Shown here: in pieces, positions 1-10,467 of the stretch
Numbering within the stretch: the stretch's first letter is position 1
How the letters are laid out: every line of letters starts with the position of its first letter
Notes under the pieces: model-generated
Seen by the model: only the letters and a program-made list of their open reading frames with translations
Database searches by the model: none
Told to the model about the DNA's origin: nothing
Made by a program: the position numbers and the translations under genes
Source of the DNA: Thielaviopsis euricoi
Lineage: Eukaryota > Ascomycota > Sordariomycetes > Microascales > Ceratocystidaceae
NCBI GenBank assembly: GCA_001599615.1
Contig: BCHJ01000001.1
Location: forward strand, 1,279,695 to 1,343,694
DNA length: 64,000 nt
Direction: 5' to 3'

Positions 1-458
1 CGAGAGACACGGCCGTAGCGGCAAACATGCCGGTACACAGACCAACATTGAAAGTATGGTTCTCGCTAGTGAAGTCTTCGGGAATCTTTTCAGCGCGGCT
101 ATAGACTTGTTAGAAAATGTATTTACAGCTGCATGAAGTACAACTCGGGAAATACGTACTCAATGTACTGGGCAATCTGAGAAATGCAAAGCAGGGCGCT
201 GTCAAGGCCGGTGTGGCGTCTGGTTTGGATGTTGTATTCCTCGTTCAGATGGTACAACGAGCGGAACTTGGGGATCAGCTCACGCTCTGACAGCGGAAGA
301 GCCTCAATTTCATCACGAAGCACGGCACCGGCGCGCTCAATGAAAGCCTTCGCGACGATACCGGGGTTACCGAGACGGCAAAACTCGGCAAGGTAAGTGT
401 AGGTATCCTGGGACTGGTCCCCAAAGAAGTTGAAGACGATCTTGCTCTGGGTCATCAT
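1..458 (-). CDS. Non-reducing polyketide synthase, N-terminal SAT domain (partial)
   Basis: Only the start of the gene is inside the window; it continues past position 1. Translation from the ATG at 458-456 opens with MMTQSKIVFNFFGDQ, the FGDQ segment that begins starter-unit ACP transacylase (SAT) domains of fungal non-reducing polyketide synthases, followed by the usual ALLCISQIAQYIE helix. After an intron the frame reads FNVGLCTGMFAATAVS, where GLCTG carries the SAT catalytic cysteine. In the known family the SAT domain loads the starter acyl unit before KS, AT, PT and ACP domains build an aromatic polyketide. The intron most likely runs 155-86 (70 nt, GTATTT donor, CTAAC branch site); a 28-nt alternative at 126-99 also keeps the frame but is unusually short. 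The product cannot be predicted from this fragment. No tailoring genes are visible on this side, so the rest of any cluster would lie to the left. Confidence 0.87.
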
Positions 459-3400
459 CTTGGGCGACTTTGAGGAGATGATTCGGGTGTCGTTTTGGGT
501 TGACGGCGTTGAGCTGTAGGTTTCAGGACGACAATAATAAATGCAGGTCTAGGTATATCGAATCAAAGAACAAAGCTATAATCTAATCAACGCTGTCGCT
601 AGCAGGCTTTATAGGAGGAAGTTGATCTAGGGGAAGTAATAAAGATACAAAAGGGATATATGCGTAGGAGTTGTCGAAGCCGTTTGAGCAATCTCGTCTG
701 GATGAGATGCCAGAGAGGAATCGTAAAGACAAAAATAAGGGAACAGAGAAGACAATAAAAAATAGACACAAAGAAGAAGAAGAGAAAGAGAGAAATAAGG
801 AATAAGGGAAGAAGAGGCTCAAGAGACACAAGACAGGTAAAGAGCAGACAAGAGAAAGAGAAGTGACGGAGAGGGAAGGAAGTGGAAAAAAGTAAACACG
901 GGGTGGAGATTCTGAGAGGGCTTTATATTTAGAAGGAGCAGAAGCGGAAGCGGAAGAATCTCTATTTTGGTGATGCCAAGAGCAAAATCAATGGCAAAAG
1001 GATGGAGGAGAGAGGCGGGCCTGAATAGAGCGAATCCAGACTTCCTGATGCAGTCGGTCAAGTCTCTTGCGTGGCAGGGAAAGGCTCTTGTGTGTTAAGA
1101 GTGTCTCTTGGGGGATAAAACGAAAGACGAGGGGGGAAAGCTGTGGTTGAGTGGGAGGGTGATGGCAGATATATACCGACCGCTGTTAGTAGTGGTGTAT
1201 CTTATTTGGTTTTCTTTTTCCTTTCCCTTGACCTTTTTTCGTGTTCCTACTACTTTGTTGCCCTTGGCTTCCCTAGAGAGTGCGCTATCTTTGATCCGCC
1301 CGCTCTCAGTATCTTCCGCGTAATTTACATGGCTAGTGTGTAAATCATGAGCAGTCTGTATCTAATCGTATCTAACTCTTCTATGTCTTTAAAGTACATA
1401 AATAGGGCCAGATGGGATACTATTGCATAGAGACAGTCCATAAGGCGTACTATAGCGTATAATAGCCCCATTCATGAGCAAGAGCTAGGTAGACCAATAG
1501 ACAGACTGACTGACAGACAGACAATCTCAATGTCTCCGTCCGGCTTAGCATGAGCTGACTAGCATCATGTAGCAATCCAGTCGAGTCGGTCAGCCGGCCG
1601 GAGTAGCTGCAGAAGTAACAACGGAAACTGAGTTTTTGGCCACCATGACAAGATGCAGCCCTGTTTATATTGGCGTCATTAGTAAAGCAAGCACGCATTA
1701 CATTTTCTGCTCTTGCTTGAAGGCGCTCTTGGCATTTCTAAAAGTCATCAAGCGGGTTGAAAGGGAAACTGCGCTGTATAGATTGACGGGATGCATTTTG
1801 CTGCATGGAATAATAAGAAACCACCAACGGCGGTTGTTTCCTCGCTGGTTATTTTCTGCTCGTTCACGAACACTAACACAGGGGAGGTGGGGNGGGGGCG
1901 TGGGCTTTTTTCACAGAGAAGAGTTGATTAGTATTCTCTTTTGGGTGAAAATAAAGGTACTTTTTGCGTTCATTCTCTTCGTCGTTCATTTGAATATGTA
2001 CATAGGCATTGATAAGTGTGTACATAGAAACTTACATACCCTGTTGGTCACCATACGACTGCTATAAAAACTCCATATTCACTATTTTAAATTGTAAACA
2101 TTGAGCCGTGGTTTAGTTTTCTTACTTCAATGTCCGGCTTCTTTTCTCACTTTTCTCCATTACTCTTTTTTCCATGCTGAACTACAAGTCGCACAGGTCA
2201 AATCAAGTCTCAATTCTTACACCCCCCCAACCCTACACATATCGATAAATTCAAGTCATTTTATGTGTATAAGCCGGCCGCTTCGGTTTGTTCCCTGGAA
2301 ATCCGTAGCTGACTAGCTTTAGGCCATCTCATTTAACGGTTTTTCTTTTTCGTCATGTCAGTCCTATTTTTGTGATGCGTTGCGTTTAATAGCCGTATAT
2401 ATTCTTTTGCCAGACTCGTGTTCTTATCAAATCGCCTACTCAGATACATACTAGCACTTACATTTACGGTAATGCGATGCGTGTGTGGTTACTTGAAGTT
2501 GCAACTATCTGGAACATATACTATATTAGCGATTATTGAGTACAACTTGTGCAGACCTGTCAATCCATCAACCACCGAGTGCTGGCTTGCGTTCTCCCTG
2601 TAGCTAAACTGCATGGTTTTATGGTTCTAGGGAGCTTCGGGAAGGGTTTGCAGGTAGCCATCGAGATCAAAGATCAACCCTAGTAGTTGCATGCGAGCAA
2701 CGCAACGCCCGGCTTTGCTTTTCTTGGAGCTTTTGGGGCCTGCAAATTTCTTTTGTTGCAGCCGTCTGATTTTTTGTCCACATTTATAGTACAGTACCAT
2801 TAGCAAATAGCCAGCAAGCACCCTATGTTAAGACAAAAGGATAAAAAGAAAGCTAAAAAGAAATCAAACAAACAAACAAACGAAGCAAACACACTAAGCA
2901 CTACCTGCGGGTAAGCCTCACCGTCAGTCTTGGCTTTGCTTGGGTCTAATATAAGGAACGTAGCATCATGAAAAGTAATAATAGCAACATACAGGTAGCT
3001 ACCATGCCATACAGCATCAGTGGCGTTTCTCAACGAAAACAGGCGTTTGGTACGAACTGGGATGCATAGTCCAGACCCTACCTAACCCTATGGTATTTCA
3101 TGATTGTGTCCCTTTGCTTGTTCAAGGCATCAACCTGTGAATCATACATAATTTCACATGGTGGGTGTTGTTTTCTTTTCTCTTGTTTTTTATTTGTGAG
3201 ATCCCTAGAAGCGTAGGTGTGTTCTTTGTTCTTGTGCTCTCTAGCTGTGCTATTGTTTGCACTATCCTTTATCTCCAGAATGAAAGCCGGCAGTACAGCT
3301 ACCACGGGAGATTAATGATATAACTTTAGCCGTCGATCTCCATGTAACCATTGGTTCGGTGTGATATGGATGTTGTAGATTCATAAATCGCCGGCACGTG

Positions 3401-4438
3401 TTGTAGAGCTTCAGCACAACGCAAACTAGCTAAAGTATTTCGAAAAAAAAGAATAAAAAATAAAGCAGATTTGCCGCATCATAAGTGATCTACAGCAGGG
3501 TTTCTGATTTTACTACTCTGTAAACCAATCGATACATTTGCCTTGCTGTATAACAGTATGTGCGAAAAGATAGGGAGACAAAGAGTCCGCCGGACATCCC
3601 CAATGACAGCACAGCAAATGGGCGCAAATAAGATTAATATAGAAAAAAGATTTAACACAGAAAAGATGGGATGTACATAGACAATGAATGCATACTTGGA
3701 TAGTAAGAACAGAAAAATATCAAAATGCACCAATGCAAAAAAGATTCTTCTAACATTCTTCGATATACCGTCGTTCCCCTCGGTCAAACAATAGAAAGAT
3801 GGAGGCAAAGAAGCGTGTACGTGCGTGCACAAAGAATAAGTTGACTCAACGACGTGTAATTAAGCTCGATTGTCGCCCAAAATGGCAGCGGACGGGCCAG
3901 CTGGCCAATCAGAGCAGCAGTCGTGATAGAGTTTCCTCTTTTCCCTAGGGCAGAATTGTGCCTGTAAGTTGCGTAAACAGGCCGCTCTAGCAGCCCTGGA
4001 TTAGGGATTGTCGGAAGCTGTTGAAATCTACTGCAGTTTTAGGGTTTAAAGATTGTGGCTTAAAAAAAATATACATTTCAAATCACGCTCACCAATACCG
4101 GCTTAGGTAAAGTATTCGACTACCAAAGCGAGCCAAGACGGTGTGAAGTTACAAGCAAATTTCGGTCTACACAAATAATCCATATATGCGTTGGAGCTGC
4201 TGGACAAGCTGTAGTTGACTTCATCTTCACAACTCCATATCTAAGAAAAATACGCCTATTCCGGGCGTCTCATATTGACACTGCAGAAACGTGTTTCTCT
4301 CTCTCTTTCTCTTTCTCCACGTACTGCTCCATATAAGTCAAATGGCACAATTATCTGTGAGTGAAATTCCTCAGGTTCAGGCTCCAGAAAGATATATTCC
4401 ATTTTCCTGTCTTTCATCATTCTATTGACTGCCTGTAG

Positions 4439-4575
4439 TTTCGACGGCGCCCAGTGCGCCTCGTGGCGGAGATGTTTCTCGAATCAGCAAGCAACCAGGC
4501 CAAGGATCTCAGATAAATGCTTCGGCTGTCCGAGGTCTCGGTATTCAAGAAGCGCCTCTGGACGGCGAATACCAT
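4439..4575 (+). other. Isolated exon-like segment
   Basis: From an acceptor-like CTGCCTGTAG ending at 4438, a frame with TCG at 4441 stays open for 45 codons with balanced, protein-like composition (for example ASAVRGLGIQEAPLDGEYH) and stops exactly at a good donor, GTAAGA at 4576. The flanking sequence is T-rich and intron-like, and the next acceptor-like site is TTTTTTTAG near 4649. An ATG at 4342 starts a short frame (MAQLSVSEIPQ), but I could not join it to this segment in a consistent phase. It may be a remnant or an exon of an unrecognised gene, or chance. Confidence 0.2.
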
Positions 4576-5693
4576 GTAAGACCTTTTTTTTTTTGTATGC
4601 ATTGCCAGTATTTTTGTGTGCGTGGAAATTTCCTTTTCTTGTTTTTTTAGTTTTCAGCACCATGTTGTTCTGTGCTAGCTAGGTAGGAGAACTACGAGAG
4701 ACATTCATATAAGCACTTGAAATACTGAAGAAGAGGAAAACCACCGTGGAGCCGGACATTTGTGTTTTTGCTTGTAGAAGTTGTCAATAATACGCCTTTT
4801 TATTTCTGCGCAAAGTCCGGATAGACAAAGATAGCGTACCCGGTAGCCGGCCCTTGATAGAAGCTGAAAATGAATAATATTCGTGTGTTGACTCCCTGTA
4901 TATTTTCCAGAATCCAAAGCTCTGGCGCTGTGTAGACTGCCACTAATCTCTTTCAGGCTTGTTCCATGTATCTAGAGCATGGCCCTTTATCAGCCGGTCT
5001 GGCAACATGCGATAATCTTCCATGGACATGCAGTCACTTATCGAACACAGCAGAGGCTCAAAAAAGTAGAAAAAATGAGCAGAATACATTCGACATCACA
5101 AAGAGCACAGCATATGTAATACCTGCAAGATATGTTCATAAAAGTTCGACACGCGCGGATATAGCTGCGATGATGCTGTCACCTTCGTCTATAGTAGCAG
5201 CCTTTCTTCCAGTGTTGTAGAAACCAACTGACAACAGATTTATAAGAAAGAGAATAGAGAAAATAGAGACAACACCAACCCACGCACTTGCACTAGTTCT
5301 AGAGCCCTTTTTTTGAGTGCGGTCATTACGCAGCTTGATCATGAAAGGGAGGGTATAATTCAGCCGGTATAGGCCAGCGTGTGGTATATATCTGCGCCTT
5401 GCCAGGCGAGCCCTGTGACGGTCAAGCTGGCAGACAAGAGACAGGCGGGAGGAGAAGGCTGCTAGTCCAACACGCGGCCTATCTACTACAACCTCGCTCT
5501 GTTTTTTCAAGGGACAGCGGCCCCCAATAGGCAAAAATCAAACAAACAGCAAACACATGAAAGGCGTCGACGTACATAACCCTAGTGACTTACATGGATC
5601 TAACCCTATTCTGATCCTGTCTATGACGATCTTTTTTGTTTTTCTTTCTTTTTTCTTTTCTTTTTTTAATTTAATTTTTGAGAGTCCTACTTG

Positions 5694-5718
5694 TTTTTTT
5701 TTTTTTTTTTTTTTTTTT
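5694..5718. repeat. T25 homopolymer
   Basis: There are twenty-five consecutive T on the plus strand within a T/C-rich tract. It lies in the gene-poor region; no function is assigned. Confidence 0.9.
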
Positions 5719-6745
5719 GTCAGTCAACAGCGGCTTCTTTTCTCCCTAAAATGTTGTCTCTGAGACCTCGGAGGAAGTACGAGCAGCAGCGAGATTTCCA
5801 GTAGGTACCATAAAATGATTTTTTCTATAAAAAAAAGGTTTGCTTCGGACGTCCGAAGGGTACTGTAGGTGGCGCTTTCTTCCTTGTTTTTTTTTCTTCT
5901 TCTATTTTCTGTGTGTTTTTATCTCTCGCTCCCTTTTTTTGGTTTGTCAACTGGCTTGACAATGATTAATTCTTTTTTGTTTCTCACAAGTAACCAGTCA
6001 TTTCTTTTTTGCTTCCCTTTTTACTATCTCGTCTTCTTCTCCGGCGCGGGTCATCTCAGCAGCTAATTCTTTTTTGTTGTTCACAAAGCTAGGCCGTTTT
6101 TGACCTTTTGGGTTTTCTTAGGTTTAAGCTTTTGGATTTTCCGTCTGCTCATATACGATAGAACACGAAAATCAGCATAAGAAATGCAACGAAACATACA
6201 CTCATATACAAATGGCGCAAGAAAAAGAAAAAAAAATAAAAAAATAAAAAAGAAATCCTGCGGCCTAGTTTCTACAGCGGAGTATTTTGTCTATCTCTTT
6301 AGTGACGCTTATTGATATCTCTGGATACTCCATATACTTGCAAGATTGTTCATCAGCGTATGCCGTCCGTGTCGGCCATCGTGTAAAAACGCAGTAGAGG
6401 AATAGTCTTGCTGTTTTGCGCCGGCGGCTATACACATGGACTGCACGTAAGCCATATTAACCCTAGTGTATGTCAGATGGGCTATGCAAGGGTTAATCCC
6501 ACCTCACTTACACCGACCCGGATCGACGGGGCAAGTGATGATCTTGATTTTTGTTCTGTTGATTTATTTTCCATTCTGTTTCTTTTATTCTAGGCCGTGA
6601 TTATTTTGTCTCTCGTATAACTTCGCTTGGATATAACAGTGCAGAAGTAAGTACGTGCTTCTTGGTTACGCCACCCATCCCATTCTTCAGCCGACCGGTC
6701 GACAGCTCATAGCATTATGCGTTGCTAGGTTGCTAGGCGCGATAG

Positions 6746-6769
6746 AAGCAGCAGTAGTACTGCTTCTAT
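6746..6769. repeat. Short inverted repeat (8-bp arms)
   Basis: AGAAGCAG and its complement CTGCTTCT flank an 8-base centre, a small hairpin in otherwise anonymous DNA. It is not followed by a T run that would make it a terminator. Confidence 0.5.
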
Positions 6770-7533
6770 TACCACTAGTAGCATGTTAATAGATTCCACG
6801 ATCTTTGTCAAGATGCGAGGCATGTTTCTGTCACTCTTCGTTGATGTCCTTTTGTCCTGCTACCTGTACCATACGGCGTTGCCACCTCCATGAATCTTAC
6901 GACACCTCCGGCACTGGAAGACCAGTCCAGAAAAGCGCAGACCTCGCTAACGAGAATCCACGAGAAGATAAAATAGCCGTCAATAGAAGTTTGCGATGCA
7001 TCTGTGCACCCAAGACATGCATCTCTGGCCGCATGCCGTGTTATTTTGAGGCTCGTATTTATCTGCTTACTCTGCTGGTATTTATTCTTGCTCACTTGCC
7101 TTTCTTTCGACAGCATCCGTCGACTCCAGGTGTATCTTACGCCGTCCAAAAAAAAAGAAAAAAAAAAAAAGGGCCGCAGCGAGCGAGCAAATGTGTACAG
7201 CATTTGGCCCAGTATCTGTCATGTGCAGTCTGGCCGGCCGGCCGCTACTGCTGTCTTTGATAGACGGTCTGGTCTGTTTCCTGATACGGCCTGAGTAGAT
7301 GCTGTAGACAGGCTGCTTGCATGCATGTATACAAATGTGCATACAGACGGCACGTATTTTCCTGTGGGCTGCTGGCGCACAGTGGTTACTTATGGCCAGT
7401 CTTCAACTGACCTGCACGCACATTTGACCTGCAGTCATCGACGTGCGCGCAGAAGCGGAGCACTAGAGGTGATAATCATCATGGACAGGAAGCGAACAGA
7501 ACAGACCATTTTTTAGCCACCGCCATTCCGTGT

Positions 7534-7535
<2 letters not shown>

Positions 7536-7581
<46 letters not shown>
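7536..7581. repeat. G46 homopolymer
   Basis: There are forty-six consecutive G on the plus strand (C on the minus strand). Runs of this length are rare in fungal genomes. The exact length is likely variable between isolates or partly an assembly or sequencing artefact. It creates spurious polyproline ORFs on the minus strand. On the plus strand it could form stable G-quadruplexes. Confidence 0.9.
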
Positions 7582-7583
<2 letters not shown>

Positions 7584-9104
7584 TTTATGCCCTTTTGCCT
7601 TTCTGTTTTTGTCTTTGCCATTGCAGAATAAAGCGGCTTCGAAGCAGCAGAACTCTTCAGAGAGTCCTTGGGCGCTTGAGTGGCAGAGAACAGCGCGTGG
7701 CATGGCAGTGCAGTGAAGTGCATGGCGTGATCCAGCCACTGCTGTAAGCCACCTAGCCATCAAGCCCTCATGCTACCATTGTATCTTGCTGCTGCTACTG
7801 CTGGAAGTAAGCGTCTTTATGCGTGGTGATAGATATCACGGTATTCATAGTTGGTGGAAGCTTGATTTCCACTTTTGTCAACAGCGGGGTTTTCATGTTT
7901 GGCGGCGTGACTGATTAGGGGGACTCCTCAATTTTCTTCATTTTATTTTCTTCTTCTTTTTTTCTTTTTTCTATTATCTTCTTATTTTGGTCTTCTCTCT
8001 CTCTTATCCTCTTCCTACAAACAAAAAGACTACCGGCAAGACAAAGACCCAATATTAAAAGACAAAGACAAGTAGAGACAAACCAAGCAAATCACATCGT
8101 TCCCTTGTTATTGTGCAACCTGGTCTTACGACGGTTGGGGTTGTGTGTTCCCTTTTTCTTTTTCTTGGTTTTTAAATTTATGAAAGATGGTTTTTGAGTC
8201 TAGAATCTGAGTTTCTCTTATCTTTCTTCTCTACTCTATTTCTTTCTCTTAAACGTCCCATCAGTGTCTTGTTTCCCGTACCGCCGATTTATTTTTACTT
8301 TCTTTTCTTCCTTTTTTGTCTTTGATGCCCGCCATGCACTCCCCAAATTTCTCCCTGTGCCGGTCTTTCTAGTCCCAAAAAGACCATTTCTGGTGCTGTT
8401 GTTTCGTTTTTGCTATCGCCGGCGCTCCGTGGGGCCGCCCGCACTTTGTGGTCCCTTGAATGCGAGATGACTCTGCTCTGACCTTTTTGATTTATTCATG
8501 TACTGCATTGTCTGCTGTTCTTTTTCTCACGTCTTCTACTTCTTGCTCTCCCTTTCTTTTGGGACTCTCGAGACGTGTGCATTTGGGTCTCTCTGGTTGG
8601 TGTAGCAGCTCGCCCAGCCTATAAAGGCCTGTCATATTGCAGATACCCTGACACAACCCTTTTTCTTCCTTCATTATTGATTCTGCCATGCATAAGCGAT
8701 TTGACTCGAGCTCTTCATCCTTTCTCTGTATACTGACTTCTGAGTTCTAGAGCTTGACTCTTTTCTAGACTCAAGTTTCAAACAACACGATATGACTGTA
8801 TATTCAATTACAACGCTCCATCTCGTGCACCGATTGTGTAGTGTTTTACGAAGCCGAACAAACTCGTAGACTATGGAATTGTTCATTCTCAATCATGTAA
8901 TAGTAGCACCAGCATAGCTTATCAACAATAATAAATCCGCGTGTACTACTCTCAGCTTTACAGCGAGGTTACCTTTTTCTACCACACATAGCGAGAACTG
9001 CCTCTGCCTCAAACAACAATGTTCCGGTATCTTTGTGCCTTCAGCCTCGCTATTTTTCTTCTCCCTCTCTATGATTGTGTTCCTTTTTCTCTACTCCCTC
9101 CGCC

Positions 9105-9137
9105 CATCCATTCATCCATCCATCCATCCATCCATCC
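9105..9137. repeat. ATCC/TCCA tetranucleotide microsatellite
   Basis: Near-perfect CATC/CATT tetranucleotide units run in tandem for about 33 bases inside a pyrimidine-rich stretch. Confidence 0.85.
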
Positions 9138-9709
9138 TCAGCCGCTGTCTATGCCAAGCCGTTTCTATCTGTCTCTGTGTTCCCTTAACATTTCCTCCTT
9201 TCATCTTGTCGCTTCGATCTTTTCTTCCACGGCGCTGTTTACTTCCAGTGTTCCTTAGGCATCCATCCTATCTTGATGTATCTTTATCACCTCCCGTCAT
9301 AAATATCAGCCGCTCATGGTTATTCCTCTCCTTATGATCCCACCCCACCCTAGGTGGTGATATCCGATTCTTGTGACTATCCTGATTTTCTCTCTTGTCT
9401 CTCCTCCTCGGTGCACACACACCACACCACATCCCGGCAGTTTGTGATGCCCTCACCACAACGTGTCTGAGCTCTTTATTCAGCCCGCCGGATTCTTTTT
9501 GTCCCTGTCCGTCCGTCCTGATAGAGAGTCCATCAACATCTAGATGATCTTGCTTGCCTCGGCTTTACGAAGCGGCTCGGATTCCACAAGGACAATTCCT
9601 AGAAAAAGTACTTGACTTGCTTTTGCCTTTGTTGTCTTCCCTTCTTTGCTTGTAGTCTCCGCGTCTTATCCGAAACTACCTGTTAAGCTCTACTGCGTAC
9701 TGCGTACTG

Positions 9710-9725
9710 CCCCCCCCCCCCCCCC
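9710..9725. repeat. C16 homopolymer
   Basis: There are sixteen consecutive C on the plus strand, just after a small tandem duplication of TGCGTAC. Confidence 0.9.
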
Positions 9726-10467
9726 ATCTATCAAAGTTGCCTAACCTACGCCGCTTGATCCTCTCCACACTCTTCTGTCAATGTCCGCTCCCTTTCCCCT
9801 TATCAGTCTGCTTGTTAGGCCGCAATAGGGCTTTGCCTAGATAGTTCAACTATCTCACATGCTAGCCAGAACAGGATAAAAGATTCCCAGTTTGCAAACA
9901 TCGCACGAGGTTTCACCGCTTTTGCTCAGGTCCGATTACCAAGCATGACTTTCACGTCTGTCTCTCGTTACATGCCGCATCTCCAAGTGACGGCTGAGAC
10001 CTGCGCTTCTTTGGTAGATTGTGGTTGCTCACGTTCTACTTTGATCATCTCGGAATCCATTCTCTCGTCACAGTATATGTATGTACTACCACTTGTATGA
10101 AATCAAAGGATGGCTATTAACATGATTTATGTGTGATACGCAAACGTATCTATCCGTCTTTGTAAGAAAACGAAGAACCTAGTAGTACTTCAAAAAGCAA
10201 ACCTCCAAAGAATAGCAGATCTACTGCTAAGCAAAACACCAAGCTAAACTAAACAAAACAACTTGCCAAATAGGCAAATTTAACATCGCTTAAAATCGTA
10301 CAAGCAAAAGAGACGATGATGCGTCTGCAGAAAAACACAACGTACAAAAAAGAAAGGCAACAACCTGAGCCTAAAAAAAACAAACATATGAAAGAAAAAC
10401 AGCACGCTGAAAGATATATACAGGAAAGAAGAAAAAGGAAAAGAAAAGAAGAAAAGAGAAGGATGAC

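Larger units (their letters stand above)
459..10467. other. 10 kb gene-poor region
   Basis: No ORF in this stretch shows a family I recognise, a convincing exon series, or a good ATG start. The first 600 bases upstream of the polyketide synthase are strongly purine-rich on the plus strand (pyrimidine-rich in the sense of that gene) and presumably hold its promoter and leader. The rest is mixed sequence with many T/C-rich tracts, one N at 1893, a T25 run, a G46 run, a C16 run and an ATCC microsatellite. One segment, 4439-4575, looks like an isolated exon and is listed separately. No transposon ends, terminal repeats or transposase fragments were seen. It could contain non-coding transcripts or lineage-specific genes that cannot be recognised by eye. 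Confidence 0.6.

Noticed and set aside
6535..6541. A GTGATGA C-box-like motif 76 bases after an AACCCTA site, suggesting a C/D snoRNA
   Set aside because: No CTGA D box follows at a suitable distance and no terminal stem was found.
6805..7260. A 151-codon cysteine-rich ORF on the plus strand
   Set aside because: It starts at TTG, runs into a lysine tract from an A run, overlaps an equally long antisense ORF, and shows no family motif.
7463..7763. Polyproline proteins on the minus strand
   Set aside because: The proline tract is produced by the G46 homopolymer, and both frames are short and unrelated to anything known.
459..10467. A transposon or repeat-induced-mutation relic as the cause of the gene-poor region
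   Set aside because: No terminal repeats, transposase fragments, target duplications or strong AT shift were visible.
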